Below are positions 43,561 through 55,092 of a stretch of 64,000 bases of DNA, one piece after another. The notes beneath the pieces were generated by a model. That model searched no databases, was not told the DNA's origin, and saw only the letters and a program-made list of their open reading frames with translations. Each line of letters starts with the position of its first letter. The stretch's first letter is position 1. Position numbers and translations under genes: made by a program. This DNA is from Enoplolaimus lenunculus (lineage: Eukaryota > Nematoda > Enoplea > Enoplida > Thoracostomopsidae). Where the stretch lies: NCBI GenBank assembly GCA_030248215.1, contig JASANG010001881.1, positions 496,001 to 560,000 on the forward strand. The letters are read 5' to 3'.

Positions 43561-45310
43561 TTGTCTGAGGTTTATGGACTAATTAATATCTTTAAACCTC
43601 TATCCATTTCGTACACTTCATGGAAATAAACTCTCATATTGATGAAGAGTCAAAATAGGGATCCTGAACCGTATTAGTTCGTCCCTCTAATTCGGGTATC
43701 TACAGTACATATGTACACTTTGCACTGAGTTTGCAGTTGAATTTTTAAAAATTGCAAAAACAACTTGGTAAAAAACACGATAACACAACACAAATTGGCG
43801 CAGTGAGTTTTTGCTGCGCCGAGATGGATTGGGCAGCCATACCAAGAGAAAATATCAGCAAAAAAATTAAACAAAATTTTGACTAAAACCCGTCACCAGA
43901 ATTTGGCAGCGAAAAATTTGGGCAAAAAATTTAACCCAAAAATAAATTATAACTGAATTTATTGTAAGCTTCTTGCCAGATAATATAGCATATCGTACAA
44001 TTCTGTGTATCAGCTAAGTGCACAGGCCAGCAGGGCCTGAACTGTGTCGACTGGCGTTTTGGGTGTTGGCTCTAAAGGCTGAGATTAAGGTACGGCTCGA
44101 GTCTTCACAATTGATCCGTAGCCCTGCAGGAAAGAATTCCCAGGTGTGAAAAAGTTTATAAAAGGAGCAGTGAAAATATCGTAACATAAAATTCTATTAG
44201 TCACTCAAACGTTACCGATTTTCGGTTGCGCACAAATAAAGTCCACTCGCTCTGCTGGAACGGCATGGACGTTCATACCGTCTACAAGGCTTACGATTTG
44301 TCCATTGATGACATAGCTAATAAGCGGATATTTATGAGTTCAGAAATTTTTGTCTTATGGAACCAAAGATGAAACATTTAATTTTATAATCAAACGGAAT
44401 GCACCCCTGGTTGGTATGTATAATAATTCGTAAACAACACGGCGAACACTGTAATATTTGGTGTAAAAAGCGTCAACGTAAAATTAAGAACCACAGAACA
44501 ACCATTCCAAACAGCCTTTCTTTACAGCAGCTATTAATTAAGCTTACAAAGCGAAGCACAGGTTTTGATTCATACATACACTTCAACAATAACGGTGAAG
44601 CTATACTTTTGATGACGTTCGATGCCACACGTCATCGTCTGGCTCCATCCGTCATTGCCGTGTGATGACGTATGGCGACGGACGGCGACGGAAAGCGCCG
44701 CAAGACAAGTATAGCACCACCGTAAATTTGATTGTAAGTTCACGATAAACCCATCAAAAGACTATGTTTTTAAGACGGACCTCAGCGTTGGACAGCCGTT
44801 TGTTTTCAGGCCGAAGCGACCCCGTGGCGATTTGGTAATTTTTATGAAATGAATTTCCTGGTATTTTCCAGTTTATAAATTACTATTTGATGTTCATAGT
44901 CAATTTTAAGATTTCAATGCAATGCTATGCGGTTAAATATTATTTTTAATCAAAATGTACTCAGTAGCATATGATTGTTTTTCTGTGCTATCTTTAATCT
45001 CGGTGGTTTGCTTTGTTGTAACAACAATTAGCTTACACCTTACACTAGAGTCAAGCCTGAATAGATGTTTAGTCAGATTTCTGATTCGAAATATCAAGTG
45101 ATTGCAGAGTAACTGGCTACCAGTTTAGTATAGTTTCCAATAATATATACACTTTAGTTACCGTAAAAAGCACAGAATATAGCGGTTCATAAAAGTCTAA
45201 GCCTAAGCCTAAACTTTAACAAATGTTGGAATGATTAATTTTATTACTAAATTTGATTTATAGCAAAAGCGGTTTTTGCTTAATGGTGAGTTTACTGCTA
45301 TTAAAATATC
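43561..45310. other. Non-coding stretch
   Basis: Repeat-P-like words at 43590-43705, a GC-rich patch at 44590-44715 (GATGACGTATGGCGACGG, AGTATAGCACCACCG), and no gene. Confidence 0.4.
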
Positions 45311-45667
45311 GGCTAATGCAAAAAACGGGAGCGAAACAGTATTATAAGTATATTCCTAAGCCTAAGCCTAAGCCTAAACCTATACTTTAGTGTAAGAATG
45401 AGTTTATTCCTAAACCTAAACCTAAGCTTAAGCCTAAACTTTAGCGTAAGAATGAGTTTATTCCTAAACCTAAACCTAAGACTAAACCTAAACTTTGGCG
45501 TAAGAATGAGTAAATTCCTAAGCCAAGCCTAAGCCTAAGCCTTCGTGTAAGCATGAGCATTTTCCTAAGCCAAAGCCTAAGCCAAGCAAAAAAATTAGTT
45601 TGATGCTTAAACGCACTCTTGTTTAGTCCCACAGAAAAACGTTCCGCCCCTGATCTTTACATCTGCC
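45311..45667. mobile_element. TTAGGC MITE with internal 54-bp tandem units and perfect 8-bp duplication
   Basis: Ends GGCTAATGCAAAAAACGGG and GTTCCGCCCCTGATCTTTAC then ATCTGCC. Identical flanks AAAATATC. Inside, a unit of spacer GTAAGAATGAGTTTATT plus six hexamers (54 bases) is repeated about four times. Confidence 0.9.
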
Positions 45668-46018
45668 AAAATATCAGAAACAGAGAACCTTGGCGAGGCT
45701 GGCCGATACACAAATGTCGTCAAGAACAATGACTGATTCTCGTTTGCGGCGTTCGATGATAACTTCACTTTGAAACTGTGTATTGAACAAGGATATAAAC
45801 AATGCACGGCAGATCAGACCGCGATGAACAGGGTCAATAAAGGCGCCGACCGACAAAATATTCGATTCAGTTCAAAGCGGCGGCAGTGTTTATACCGAAC
45901 CTACGAAATGCAACCGTCAATTGCCATTGTAGTCCGTATTTGGTGCGAGTCCTGGCCCCAAATTCTAGCGCACGCCATAAATGAAAACAATGACTTGTTT
46001 CACATCTGTGGATAATTT
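45668..46018 (-). pseudogene. GC-rich former or partial coding segment, unidentified
   Basis: Acceptor-like ATTATCCACAG at 46019 precedes a frame reading WRALEFGARTRTKYGLQWQL, VAFRRFGINTAAALN then stop; a second frame reads HRGLICRALFISLFNTQFQS and ESVIVLDDICVSASLAK. The two frames are not joined by clear splice signals. The higher GC and residue make-up suggest coding ancestry. No family recognised; a short real exon (TTCAATACACAG acceptor, CCAAG|GTTCTC donor) is an alternative. Confidence 0.25.
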
Positions 46019-46287
46019 TTTTTCTGAATATTTTATTTTTAGCTTGAGATAACATTTATGTTGCGTTAAAAAATGCCCGCGCTAAAAATACAATGAAAGT
46101 TTTCAAATTCTAAAGTAAATTCAGTTTTGAATTTTAAGCTTTTCAAGTCGAAGCACAAAGCTGAGTCTTATTAGGCTGTGTTTTTAAAGTTTTTGTACGC
46201 TTGAATATATTTTGCTCTTTTGGCGTATTAATCGGATAAATTTTCTAGCTCTGCCGACGATAAATCGCCTGATGACAAAGGTAACAA

Positions 46288-46631
46288 TGGCTGGGTTTCT
46301 GAAACCTTACTTAAGTATTTACTTAAGTTGCCGACTTAAGTGAATACTTAACTTTTCGAACAAAAACAGATAACGTCAAATGTGAGCCCTTGTCATAACA
46401 CAAAAGCAACAGTTCTGGTTTATTTTAAGGAGGCACCATGACTGTACAATTTCAGTTAGACCAAGGTTAGTATGCCTGAGCTGCTAATCTGTAATATGTC
46501 AAATTTTGTCAGCGACTTAATTATTTATTTAACTTAAGCAAGATTTTAACAACACCAAAATGGTTAAGTAATTACTTAGGACGTACTCAAGTACTAAATT
46601 GTACTTCAGAACGATTTCAGAAACCCAGCCA
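46288..46631. mobile_element. MITE family J, complete
   Basis: Inverted ends TGGCTGGGTTTCTGAAA and TTTCAGAAACCCAGCCA, CTTACTTAAGTATTTACTTA sub-termini. Mid-element block GGCACCATGACTGTACAATT, TCAGTTAGACCAAGGTTAG. Confidence 0.85.
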
Positions 46632-47513
46632 TTGACGCCCAAATGTGTTAACCACATCCTTTGCTGGTTTGTTATTTTGAAATCTTTCTCGCGTAAAAAG
46701 CTGTTTTTGCTAACCCAAAATTCCAATTCCGTTTTGTTTTGTGACGCCTAAAATTAGCAAAACCTCTGGTATAATATTTGTCATTTTATAACCAGTGAAG
46801 TTAGAAGTTAGTTTTGGGAGCAGTCATTTAATTAAAACTTTCTGCTTTTAAGTATAATTCTGGTCAAAACCAGGTTTCCGAAACCTCGAACCAATTACAC
46901 TTAAGTTGAAAATTACATTTTCAAATGTTAAACCCAAAATGAGGTTAATAGTAAAGTGTTGATGTTATGTTAAATATTTAACATTTTCAGTCATAAATAT
47001 GGAACACTGATATAACGTGGATTTCATTTCGTGAGGCTTAGAGTTTATTCCTCGTAAACATAATTTTTGGCCTTCATAAGGCAGGAGGTAACTGTAAAAT
47101 TGTTCATTATTGGCGGTTTCCGCGAAAAATTTTGAACCATATACCCCAGTCATGCCTTGTAAAGGTTATTACGACAATTTTAAAATAATCACTTGAAACC
47201 AATTTGTTATTAATAACCTTTGTGGTCGACGCAGGTTAAAGCATAAATTATTCAGAACACAGAAGTAAAACTCACATATTCTGTCAAATATCTGACTGAT
47301 TGAAAACTTGTTGCATCAATTGTGGTTAAATATTGTTGCAGCTTCAGTATTCTCAAATGTGTGTAGCATCAACTATCACCCAGTTGCTGTTTAATACGTT
47401 GTGTGACTTTGAAAGTAATTTGGTTGTGATTTTAAAATTTTAGCAATTTATTGCATTCAATTTGTTCAGTGATAGTGCGATATTTCGTTGCTGCAGTTGG
47501 TTTCTTTCATAAG

Positions 47514-47644
47514 GGCCAATGTTACATTAAGGGGCGTAACAGTAGGTTGAGCATGTTCCTAAGCCTAAGCCTTAGCCTAAGCGTTGCAAAAACGAGTTCC
47601 TAAGCCTAAGCCTAAGCGTTGCAAAAATGAGTTCCTAATGGGCC
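47514..47644. mobile_element. TTAGGC MITE, subfamily B, right part lost
   Basis: Left end GGCCAATGTTACATTAAGGG, two CCTAAG blocks each followed by GCGTTGCAAAAA, then an abrupt ATGGGCC end. Confidence 0.75.
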
Positions 47645-48115
47645 AGAAATTGTATTGGCGCTAGCAAAGTGAAAGCAAACTTTATTGAACAATACCGAAC
47701 AAAATCTATAGGGATAAACTGACAATGAGTTTCTGAATAACGACTGACTGGTCTTAGATTTTACGAGCTTTTATAGCCCTTAAGATCACGCCAGGAGGAA
47801 CAGACCACGTGGGTGCGAGGTGACACGTAAGCATTTCCTGCAGTTTTAATTGGTCCACGTTTTAAGCCACCTCAGCTTAAACATTCGTGCCACGTCGTTG
47901 TATTAACGCTATTTGCATAATCCACGTAAATTTAATATTTCCAAAACCCGGCGTGCAAACAAGTTTCTAAAAGAAGTTTTCAAACATTGCCGTTTTGACC
48001 ATGAGATAAGCAGCTGGATTGGCTGAGGTCCTGGTTCCTTACACACAATTGAAAATGGGTCCACTAATTTGATCGAGTATTCTCAAATGTGTATAGCATC
48101 AATTACCCAATTGCT
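47645..48115. other. Non-coding stretch
   Basis: No gene. Ends in the dispersed word TATTCTCAAATGTGTATAGC, also at 47350 and 57830. Confidence 0.35.
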
Positions 48116-48330
48116 GGCCCATGTATAGAACAGGGCCGGATCGTTTTCCAGCGGGGCTGTAATAGAGTCAGTTTAAACTTTTGACTTACTTTTTTGCTTA
48201 GGCTTAGGCTTAAGCGTAGGAATAGGCTCATCCTGACGCTTAGGCTCAGGATAACGTTTAGGCTTAGGCTAACGTTTAGGCTTAGGAATATGCTTATAGT
48301 ACTGTTCCGGCCATGTTCTATACATGGACC
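48116..48330. mobile_element. TTAGGC MITE, subfamily C (TTAGGC strand)
   Basis: Left end GGCCCATGTATAGAACAGGG, three TTAGGC blocks separated by TAACG or CATCCTGACG, right end GCCATGTTCTATACATGGAC then C. Flanks CAATTGCT / AATTTGCT. Confidence 0.9.
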
Positions 48331-48791
48331 AATTTGCTTATATGTCTTGTTACTTTAGAACCATTACAGTCGCGGCGTATCAGAATGAAATGGTATATTT
48401 CAGGAGTGAAACTTGTTTATTTCTGATCTTTTTGTAATTTCGCGTTCATAATTTCAGCGAATTCGCTTATTGGCAATTTTTTGAAAACTGCTGATAGCGC
48501 GATCTCTTATTAATATTCCTTTAAGGAATATTGAATATGTGTCGCAGGATTAGGTTGGCAATAAAAATCGGCGCTGGCATTTTGACAATAACCGGTCTGC
48601 TATTGGCTATTTATGAAAATGACTGTATAAATTAGATGTTTTCATTTCGTTGATTATCTCAAATTGTAACCAGCATACATGGTCATTTGCCTAAGCAAGG
48701 TGTCTAATAAATTTATCTTTTTTCAGTTTAACGAACCTCTATCTTGTAAGTTTTCTAAAGTTTATTTTGTTTGATATGCATTAAGGGACAT

Positions 48792-49134
48792 TGGCTGGGT
48801 TTCTGAAATCTTACATAAGTATTTACTTTAGTTATGCTTAAATTATTACTTAAGTCGCCGACTTAAGCAAATATTTAACTTTTCGATCAAAACAGGTAAA
48901 CGCCAGATGTTAGCCGTTGTCATAACAAAAAGTAATAGTTTTGATTTATATTAAGGGGACACCACGAATCTGCAATTCCAGTTGGACCAAGGTTAGTATA
49001 TGTCAACGGTTAATTTGTAATCAACCAGATTTAGTCAGCGGCTTAAGTATTTGCTTAAATTAAGTAGCTAAGTAATTACTTACCAGGTATTTGAGTACCA
49101 AGTGATACTAAAGTAGGGTTTCAAAACCCCAACC
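48792..49134. mobile_element. MITE family J
   Basis: Left TTGGCTGGGTTTCTGAAAT; right GGGTTTCAAAACCCCAACCA. The mini-exon block is present but its ATG is changed (CACCACGAATCTGCAATTCC). Confidence 0.75.
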
Positions 49135-49543
49135 ACTAAATTTGAACATGATTAGGTCATTGACCTTTCTTGGGTGTATTAACCTAATTTCAATTGCGAT
49201 TCCTACTATACTGTGACCCTGTCAGCATAACCAATGTTTCAAAGGTTAATTCTGTACACGTTTTGATCTCATAATTACGTCACAAGCTATGATTTAACAT
49301 AGCGATATTCTTCTCTGCTTTAACCTTTGAAACTGGCTAAATTTTAATATTTAAGTTCTTAAATTAAAGTCACATTTGAACTTTATTCATCTGTTTAAAT
49401 TCTATTTCTCGATTGGATTTTGGTCGTTAATTTTAAAAATACAAATATCATCTATTGCATCCAATGATATTACCAGTAGGCATGGTAACACTAAGCTTAA
49501 CAAATTCTGCCAATGAGGCATTATTGCTTTATATTGCTTGGTT

Positions 49544-49662
49544 TTCGATATATACATATACATATATACATATATATTCATATATATATACATATATACA
49601 TATATATTCATATATATTTATTTATGTATTTATTTATTTATTAATATATGTGTATATATCAG
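49544..49662. repeat. TATACA/TTTA microsatellite
   Basis: ATACATAT-type units grading into TTTA units. Confidence 0.85.
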
Positions 49663-50141
49663 ATTTGTTTTACCTGTTTTGATTTATTTATTTCTAAATA
49701 TAGTTGTTAATTGCTTTAACTGTTGTTGTTCATAAAAGCACAACGAGAACAGAGACTGGATTTGAATTGAACTTTAGTTTTTGAGTTTTGAACTCATTAA
49801 TCTTTACCAGGCAATGATTGTTTGCTGTTTGTTTTTAGTCTATTTTTGGACGACGAGTACATGTTTGATTGTCAAAATTTTCGGAATTGTAAGCTAAACT
49901 GAGCGATACAAACAAAAATGATAATATTTTTTAGACAATTTGGCTAATTTAGTAAGATTTGAATTGCATTTCGTTGTTTGTGGAGTCCGTCGGGTATTGC
50001 GGAAAGGCTTCTGGTTTGGGATACAAGCTTAAGAGATTTTATTTCCATAATTTTACCATTGTAATATAACAGTAATTGTAACAGTAGTATAAAGACATTT
50101 GTAGTTTTTGACACCCATAGAAGTTTAGTCAAAATTTAATA

Positions 50142-50441
50142 TGGGTTTCTAAAACCATACTTAAGTACAACGCAATCCTTAAGTATGTACTAAGTAATTA
50201 TATACTCAAATTAAGTTAATACTTAAGTCGCTTACTAAATTTGATATCTTACAGATTAACAGTTTAAGCATATTAGCTTTAGTCTAAAATTGTACTTATT
50301 GTAGCGCCATAATATAAAATAAAACTATTACATTCTTGTTATGACAATGGCTCACATTTGGCGTTTATCTGTTTTTGTTCGAAGATTTAAGAGTATTTAT
50401 TTAAGTCGTCGACTTTAAGCAAAATTCCACAAACCCAGCCA
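50142..50441. mobile_element. MITE family J, inverse orientation
   Basis: GGGTTTCTAAAACCATACTT start and ACAAACCCAGCCA end. The internal GTTATGACAATGGCTCACAT is the reverse complement of the block in the other copies. The ATG mini-exon is not conserved here. Confidence 0.65.
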
Positions 50442-50444
50442 TTA

Positions 50445-52210
50445 TTTCAAGCGTTTAGCGATTTTGTTTGTCCAATTCTTGCATTTTATTATCTCAAAAT
50501 TCAATTGTCAAGTGCGAAAACTTTTTTTCTAAAATTAGAATCAAGAAATTTCAAATTTTAAAATCTTAGCTTTGTTACCTCGTCGGCTAAATTTTACCAC
50601 AAGTGAATGGTAAACTTAAAGTTTAACCAGAATATCTGTATCTGTATACAATTGTCTATTTGTGGTTTTATTATGTGGCCAAAAATCATTCATGCAATGA
50701 TGCTTTCATGCAAAACTTTAACCCATCAAACCAGCAAGTAAAACCATTTGCTTTCAATTGAAATTAATAGACGCTCCTGAGTTTAAAGCTGTTTCTATAA
50801 GTTGAACACAACGCATTTAGGATTCACCATTTTTGCCAAACAAAGGCCAATTTAAACTTCTGGTTGCTACGGGCAGCCGCGATCACTAAACCTAAACTAC
50901 TGACAAAACCTAAACCAATTGATTATTACCTGTTGTTTGGTTTTGAGTTTGCAGGTAAGCCAGAATACCAGAGATACGGCTCAGACTATAGGGGTACAAG
51001 GAAATATGTTTTTTCGAAATTCAAGGGAAAAAAAGACAATTTTGCCTTTAGAATAACTCGTTGGATCGAAGAAGTAAACTTACTCATTCGCTTGGCTCGA
51101 ATGATATGAAGATTTACCATGAAATGCTACCATTTCGAAGCTAAATCGTAGCTTCGATTCTGATGCTGGTTGTGTGTGATTTGAACAAAAGTGTAAGCAC
51201 TGATGCACAAAACATTGAGTACAACGGCCAAATACACAAACAGGGGTCGTACCCTTCAAAATTATTCATCGTTCATGAAAAGGATACGCGTTTAGTGAAT
51301 TTAAAATTTACGAATTTAAAATTGTCATAAAGCCCTGGCCACTGCTCACCCCTCTGACGTAAAACTCCTATACTGGAGATTCATATTGTAACCCTGAAAA
51401 CTGTTTTTATCTAGGCTGCAGAATACCTAAAACCTAAAATTCAGCTAACCCCCCAAGCTCAACTCAGAAACGAAAACATGAAAAGCCTAAAATGGGACAA
51501 TGAACGCCTAAATCAGGTTACTTGCTAAAATTGGCTACAGGTGCAGTTTGTAGATGTTATCATACAGAAGATAATATTGCATAATATAGAGTTTACTAGT
51601 AATTTATCTTTTTGGTCTACTGAATATTTTGAAAGTTCTCGTTGCTTTTATGGTATCATTAGTTCCAGTTCTGAGACCACCAGAGTTATATTTGAGTATT
51701 TATATTTGTATGTAAGATTACTTATATTGCAATATGTTCATATTTTAGTCGACGCAGTTTAGAGATTTTTGACTACAATAAAAAGTCGCGTATTACTGGA
51801 CAAATCAGGCGAACTAAAGCTATTTTGAGTTCCTTATTTTTGTTTAATTCGAGAATGTAGAATTTTGTCAAAAGTGAAATTGTGACATCTGCTCGTGATT
51901 ATTTGAGTTCCGTTTAGGAACTTTAAGTTGTTTATTGATGCAGAGAATTTTCTTTTAATTTTTAATGGACAATATTGATCCATTATTTTATTTACTGATT
52001 ACGGATTTTAACAATTATTATGCTTAATTTTAACGCAGTTTAAAGATTTTAAAGTTTTTAGGAATTTAGCAAATTTTGTTATTTGCTACAAAAATTCGAT
52101 ATTCCGAATTAAAAAGATAAAAATGAGGGCCAATATAAATGATACTGTTTGGTGTTTACCGGAATGCAGATGCCGTTAACTGTTAATTAATACGCAAAAC
52201 AGTTTATCAA
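50445..52210. other. Non-coding stretch
   Basis: AT-rich DNA without recognisable elements or supported genes. Confidence 0.35.
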
Positions 52211-52213
52211 CAA

Positions 52214-52423
52214 CACTGCAAAAAATGTCATGTCGAGTCAAATTGACTCTCTCCACAATAGGCACTTCGGAATTACACAAACTGAGTCAACTTTGACTCA
52301 GCCAGAGTAAAACGTGCGGCTCAGTGAATCGAATTTAACTCTGGTGGAGTCGTATTTGACTCTGTGTAATCCCGTAGAGCCTATTTTGGCGAGAGTCAAT
52401 TTGGATCATCATTTTTTGCAGTG
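52214..52423. mobile_element. Palindromic MITE, family H, complete
   Basis: CACTGCAAAAAATGTCATG ... CATCATTTTTTGCAGTG. Arms carry GAGTCAAATTGACTCTCTCC and its counterpart GAGAGTCAATTTGGATCA. Confidence 0.8.
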
Positions 52424-52541
52424 TACTATTCTTTTAACGGGACCATATTAATTACGGATTTAGATGTAGAATTAATCTCATTAAACATAGAAACAGTTGT
52501 AGAGTCACTTAAATTTAGTACGTATTTTATTCAAATTCCTC

Positions 52542-52860
52542 GCATCTAAAAACTTTTTAATGCTAAAATTAGATTGCTTCTAACTGTAATAATTAGTGAA
52601 ATTTTGTAAAAAGCACTAATTTAGGTTTATAAACTATGCTAATGTGTAAATTATCTATTAGCTAACTGCTCAGTTATCGGTTTGGGGGTTGTAAACAGTC
52701 TATGCAGATTCCTAGCATCCAAAAACCCTTTAATGCTAAAGTTAGATTGCTTCTAACTGTAATAATTAGTGAAGTATTGTGGAAAGTCCTAATTTAGGCT
52801 TAATTAATTATGCAAATTAGCCTGTAGCTAATAAACGGCTTAAAATTTTAAAACCCCAAT
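52542..52860. repeat. Two tandem units of about 173 bp
   Basis: GCATCTAAAAACTTTTTAAT and GCATCCAAAAACCCTTTAAT start each unit; both contain TTAGATTGCTTCTAACTGTA then ATAATTAGTGAA. Confidence 0.75.
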
Positions 52861-53000
52861 GCGAGGTTAACACTCCAGGATAATTGGTTTTCAAACAAAA
52901 AAGTTATCAAAATCGGTTGAGCCGTTCCTGAGATTCTTTTCAGACGGACAAACGGACGGACGGACATCCACCTTTCGACCCCCAAGTACAAAACATAAAA
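52860..53000. mobile_element. Retroelement-type 3' end motif
   Basis: ATCGGTTGAGCCGTTCCTGA followed by (GGAC)n-rich AGACGGACAAACGGACGG. Words of this kind recur at the 3' ends of invertebrate non-LTR elements. No reverse-transcriptase frame is present. Confidence 0.4.
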
Positions 53001-53312
53001 CGTTTCGCGAAACTTCGAGCTTCGCTCAAAAAACACACATTTTGTCAGCAACGGTGATCAATTCTATAGTTGGTTTATAATGGAACTAAGAAGTAGAAAC
53101 CACATCGTCGTCAAAATTTAAACTGATTTTTGCTAATTTTTGGATAATCTTTAAATGATATGGGTTAAAATTATCAAACTTATACGGAACCGTACATTTA
53201 AACCCCAATTGATGACAAATTTTGCAAATTTTCATGATCGAATTAATTTAAATATATTGACATTATGCTACGTAATACCATCAAGAGTGGATGATCACTC
53301 TTAATAACAAGA

Positions 53313-53578
53313 GTGTGCCACTGGGTACATTCTGTGTATTAAACAATGTACCAGCACGCATTGCATATTTGTTCAAACCGCTCAATCAGGGGGGTTTAAG
53401 CAAGAGATTAACAGTATGCTTCAGTACACCTACCCCCCTTAAACAAGGGGGGTTACAATTTCCGCATTCACTACGATATAAAACTGCATAAAGACCCCCT
53501 AAACATGAGGGGGTAGACCAAAAACGCAACGCGTGCCGGGTACATTCTTTAATACACATAATGTATCCAGTTGCACAC
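53313..53578. mobile_element. Family L, MITE with about 60-bp inverted ends
   Basis: Left GTGTGCCACTGGGTACATTC, TGTGTATTAAACAATGTACC, AGCACGCATTGC; right arm is the reverse complement with about ten changes. Inner inverted CCCCCTTAAACAAGGGGGG words. Abuts AAGAGTGGATGATCACTCTT on its left. Confidence 0.75.
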
Positions 53579-53684
53579 TATCATTTAATAAACTGTTGTG
53601 ACTTAAAATGTTTTAATATTAACCGTTTTTGTATGGTACAACCATTTGCAACCTTGAATTCCAACCCTTGTCTTTTAGGTGAGA

Positions 53685-53755
53685 GTCGTTTACCATCACC
53701 ACTCGGCGATAAGGCCCCAACATGCGGGGGCCAAAAGGATTCCCACGTCGAAGCT
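53685..53755 (-). mobile_element. Family-F-related tRNA-like fragment
   Basis: Carries GTTTACCATCACCACTCGGC, the A-box-like segment on the minus strand, and GGGGGCC/TCCCACGTC matching the family-F hairpin block. Confidence 0.4.
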
Positions 53756-54282
53756 TCCGTATTTAATTACCTTTGTCATTGCGAACACTGCGTATTGTGT
53801 AGTTATTTGACGTAAACATTGTTCAATTTGTTGCTTACAGTACATCCCACACAGGAACGAACTAAATCCCAATATCCTTAAAATAATCAACATAAAATGT
53901 CAGTTCCGCTCCCGTTACGAGTGATCCGTTTACGGAATTTTCAATTTGAAGGATCAAAGAAGTGTTACAGTAATGACTGAGTTTTAAGCGAAGCGAGTGG
54001 AAAGCTTGAGACAATTTTAAAATTGACGCGTTCAAGCGAAAAAGTTGTTATACTGTGAACAATAACACACAAGCGGAAAGTTATACGTAATTTCAGTGAT
54101 GGAGCTAATCCCAAAAGTCTTGCTAATATGTATTTTTTAATTATATTTCTCGAATATTAAAAATATTATTCATATATAACACTTCCATGCCTTCAAACTC
54201 CGTATTGTAAATCGTATTTTAAAAGGTAATTCATCGGTGCTTGTTTAAATAGTGGCAACATAAATGTGTGTGAGTACAGTAT

Positions 54283-54487
54283 TAACCCTTTCTCACATGA
54301 ATATTTTCTATTTCCCCTGAGACCTATTTTTATGCTAGGATTCGAACTCAGTGACTGTAGTGGGAGGCGTATACCATCACCACTCAACTATAGGAGCTTG
54401 ACACTCGAGCCCGAAGGGGCTCTCACGTCTAGTGGTGATTTAGTACTATGTATACGTGTTGCAATTGTTAAACACGGTGCGATTTGC
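54283..54487 (-). mobile_element. TTAA-flanked tRNA-like element, family F, one end lost
   Basis: TTAACCCTTTCTCACATGAA start, tRNA-like segment with GGATTCGAACTCAGTG, truncated after ACACGGTGCGAT. Confidence 0.7.
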
Positions 54488-54620
54488 GACGCCGCAAATA
54501 AAAAAAATATAAACTGATTTGTAGTGCCGTCAAGCGCGGTACAGTAATTCACGTATGATGCCGCACGGCCCGGGCAGGAACCAAAAGCCATTAAAATAGT
54601 CAAAGAGTATAGCGCCACTC
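54488..54620. repeat. GC-rich patch with GTGGCGCTATA end
   Basis: GCGACGCCGCAAATAAA ... GCACGGCCCGGGCAGG ... GTATAGCGCCACTC. The end motif recurs at 7452 and 44705. Confidence 0.4.
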
Positions 54621-54931
54621 TAACAACAAATACTTAATGAATTTGAGTCTATTCGGTGTATTTTCTTCGCAGTTAAACGTGAGTAAGATGTACGTCAATA
54701 TCGCGAGCGGGTTTCAGACAATGTCATAGATTTCAGGTGTTCGCAAACATTTAATCTCAGTCTATGAATTCGGCTTAGACTTAGACTTTGGCTTACAATC
54801 AGGTATAATCGTATTGATTTTGACAAGAACTTGTTCTGTCCATAAACCCACAATAATTTTGAGTAATTCTTAAATTATATCCACAGATGTAATATCGGTT
54901 ATTTTATCTAGAACCTATACCAGTTGGCCGG

Positions 54932-55092
54932 CCCGTAGCCAGCTCAGCTTGCGCGGGGGGGGGTAAAAATTTTTCAGGAGGGACATTCAAAGGCTTTCAA
55001 TGAGTTTACAAACAACGTTGAAAACTTTCTAGGGGGCCATAATTTGTCCAGTGGGGGGACTCAGCTCACCTGACACCCCTTGGCTACTGGAC
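54932..55092. mobile_element. MITE family E
   Basis: Left GGCCCGTAGCCAGCTCAGC, core GACATTCAAAGGCTTTCAAT, right CCCTTGGCTACTGGACC. Confidence 0.6.

Noticed and set aside
49455-49735. Tyr/Ile-rich frames over the TA-rich repeat
   Set aside because: They are microsatellite translations.
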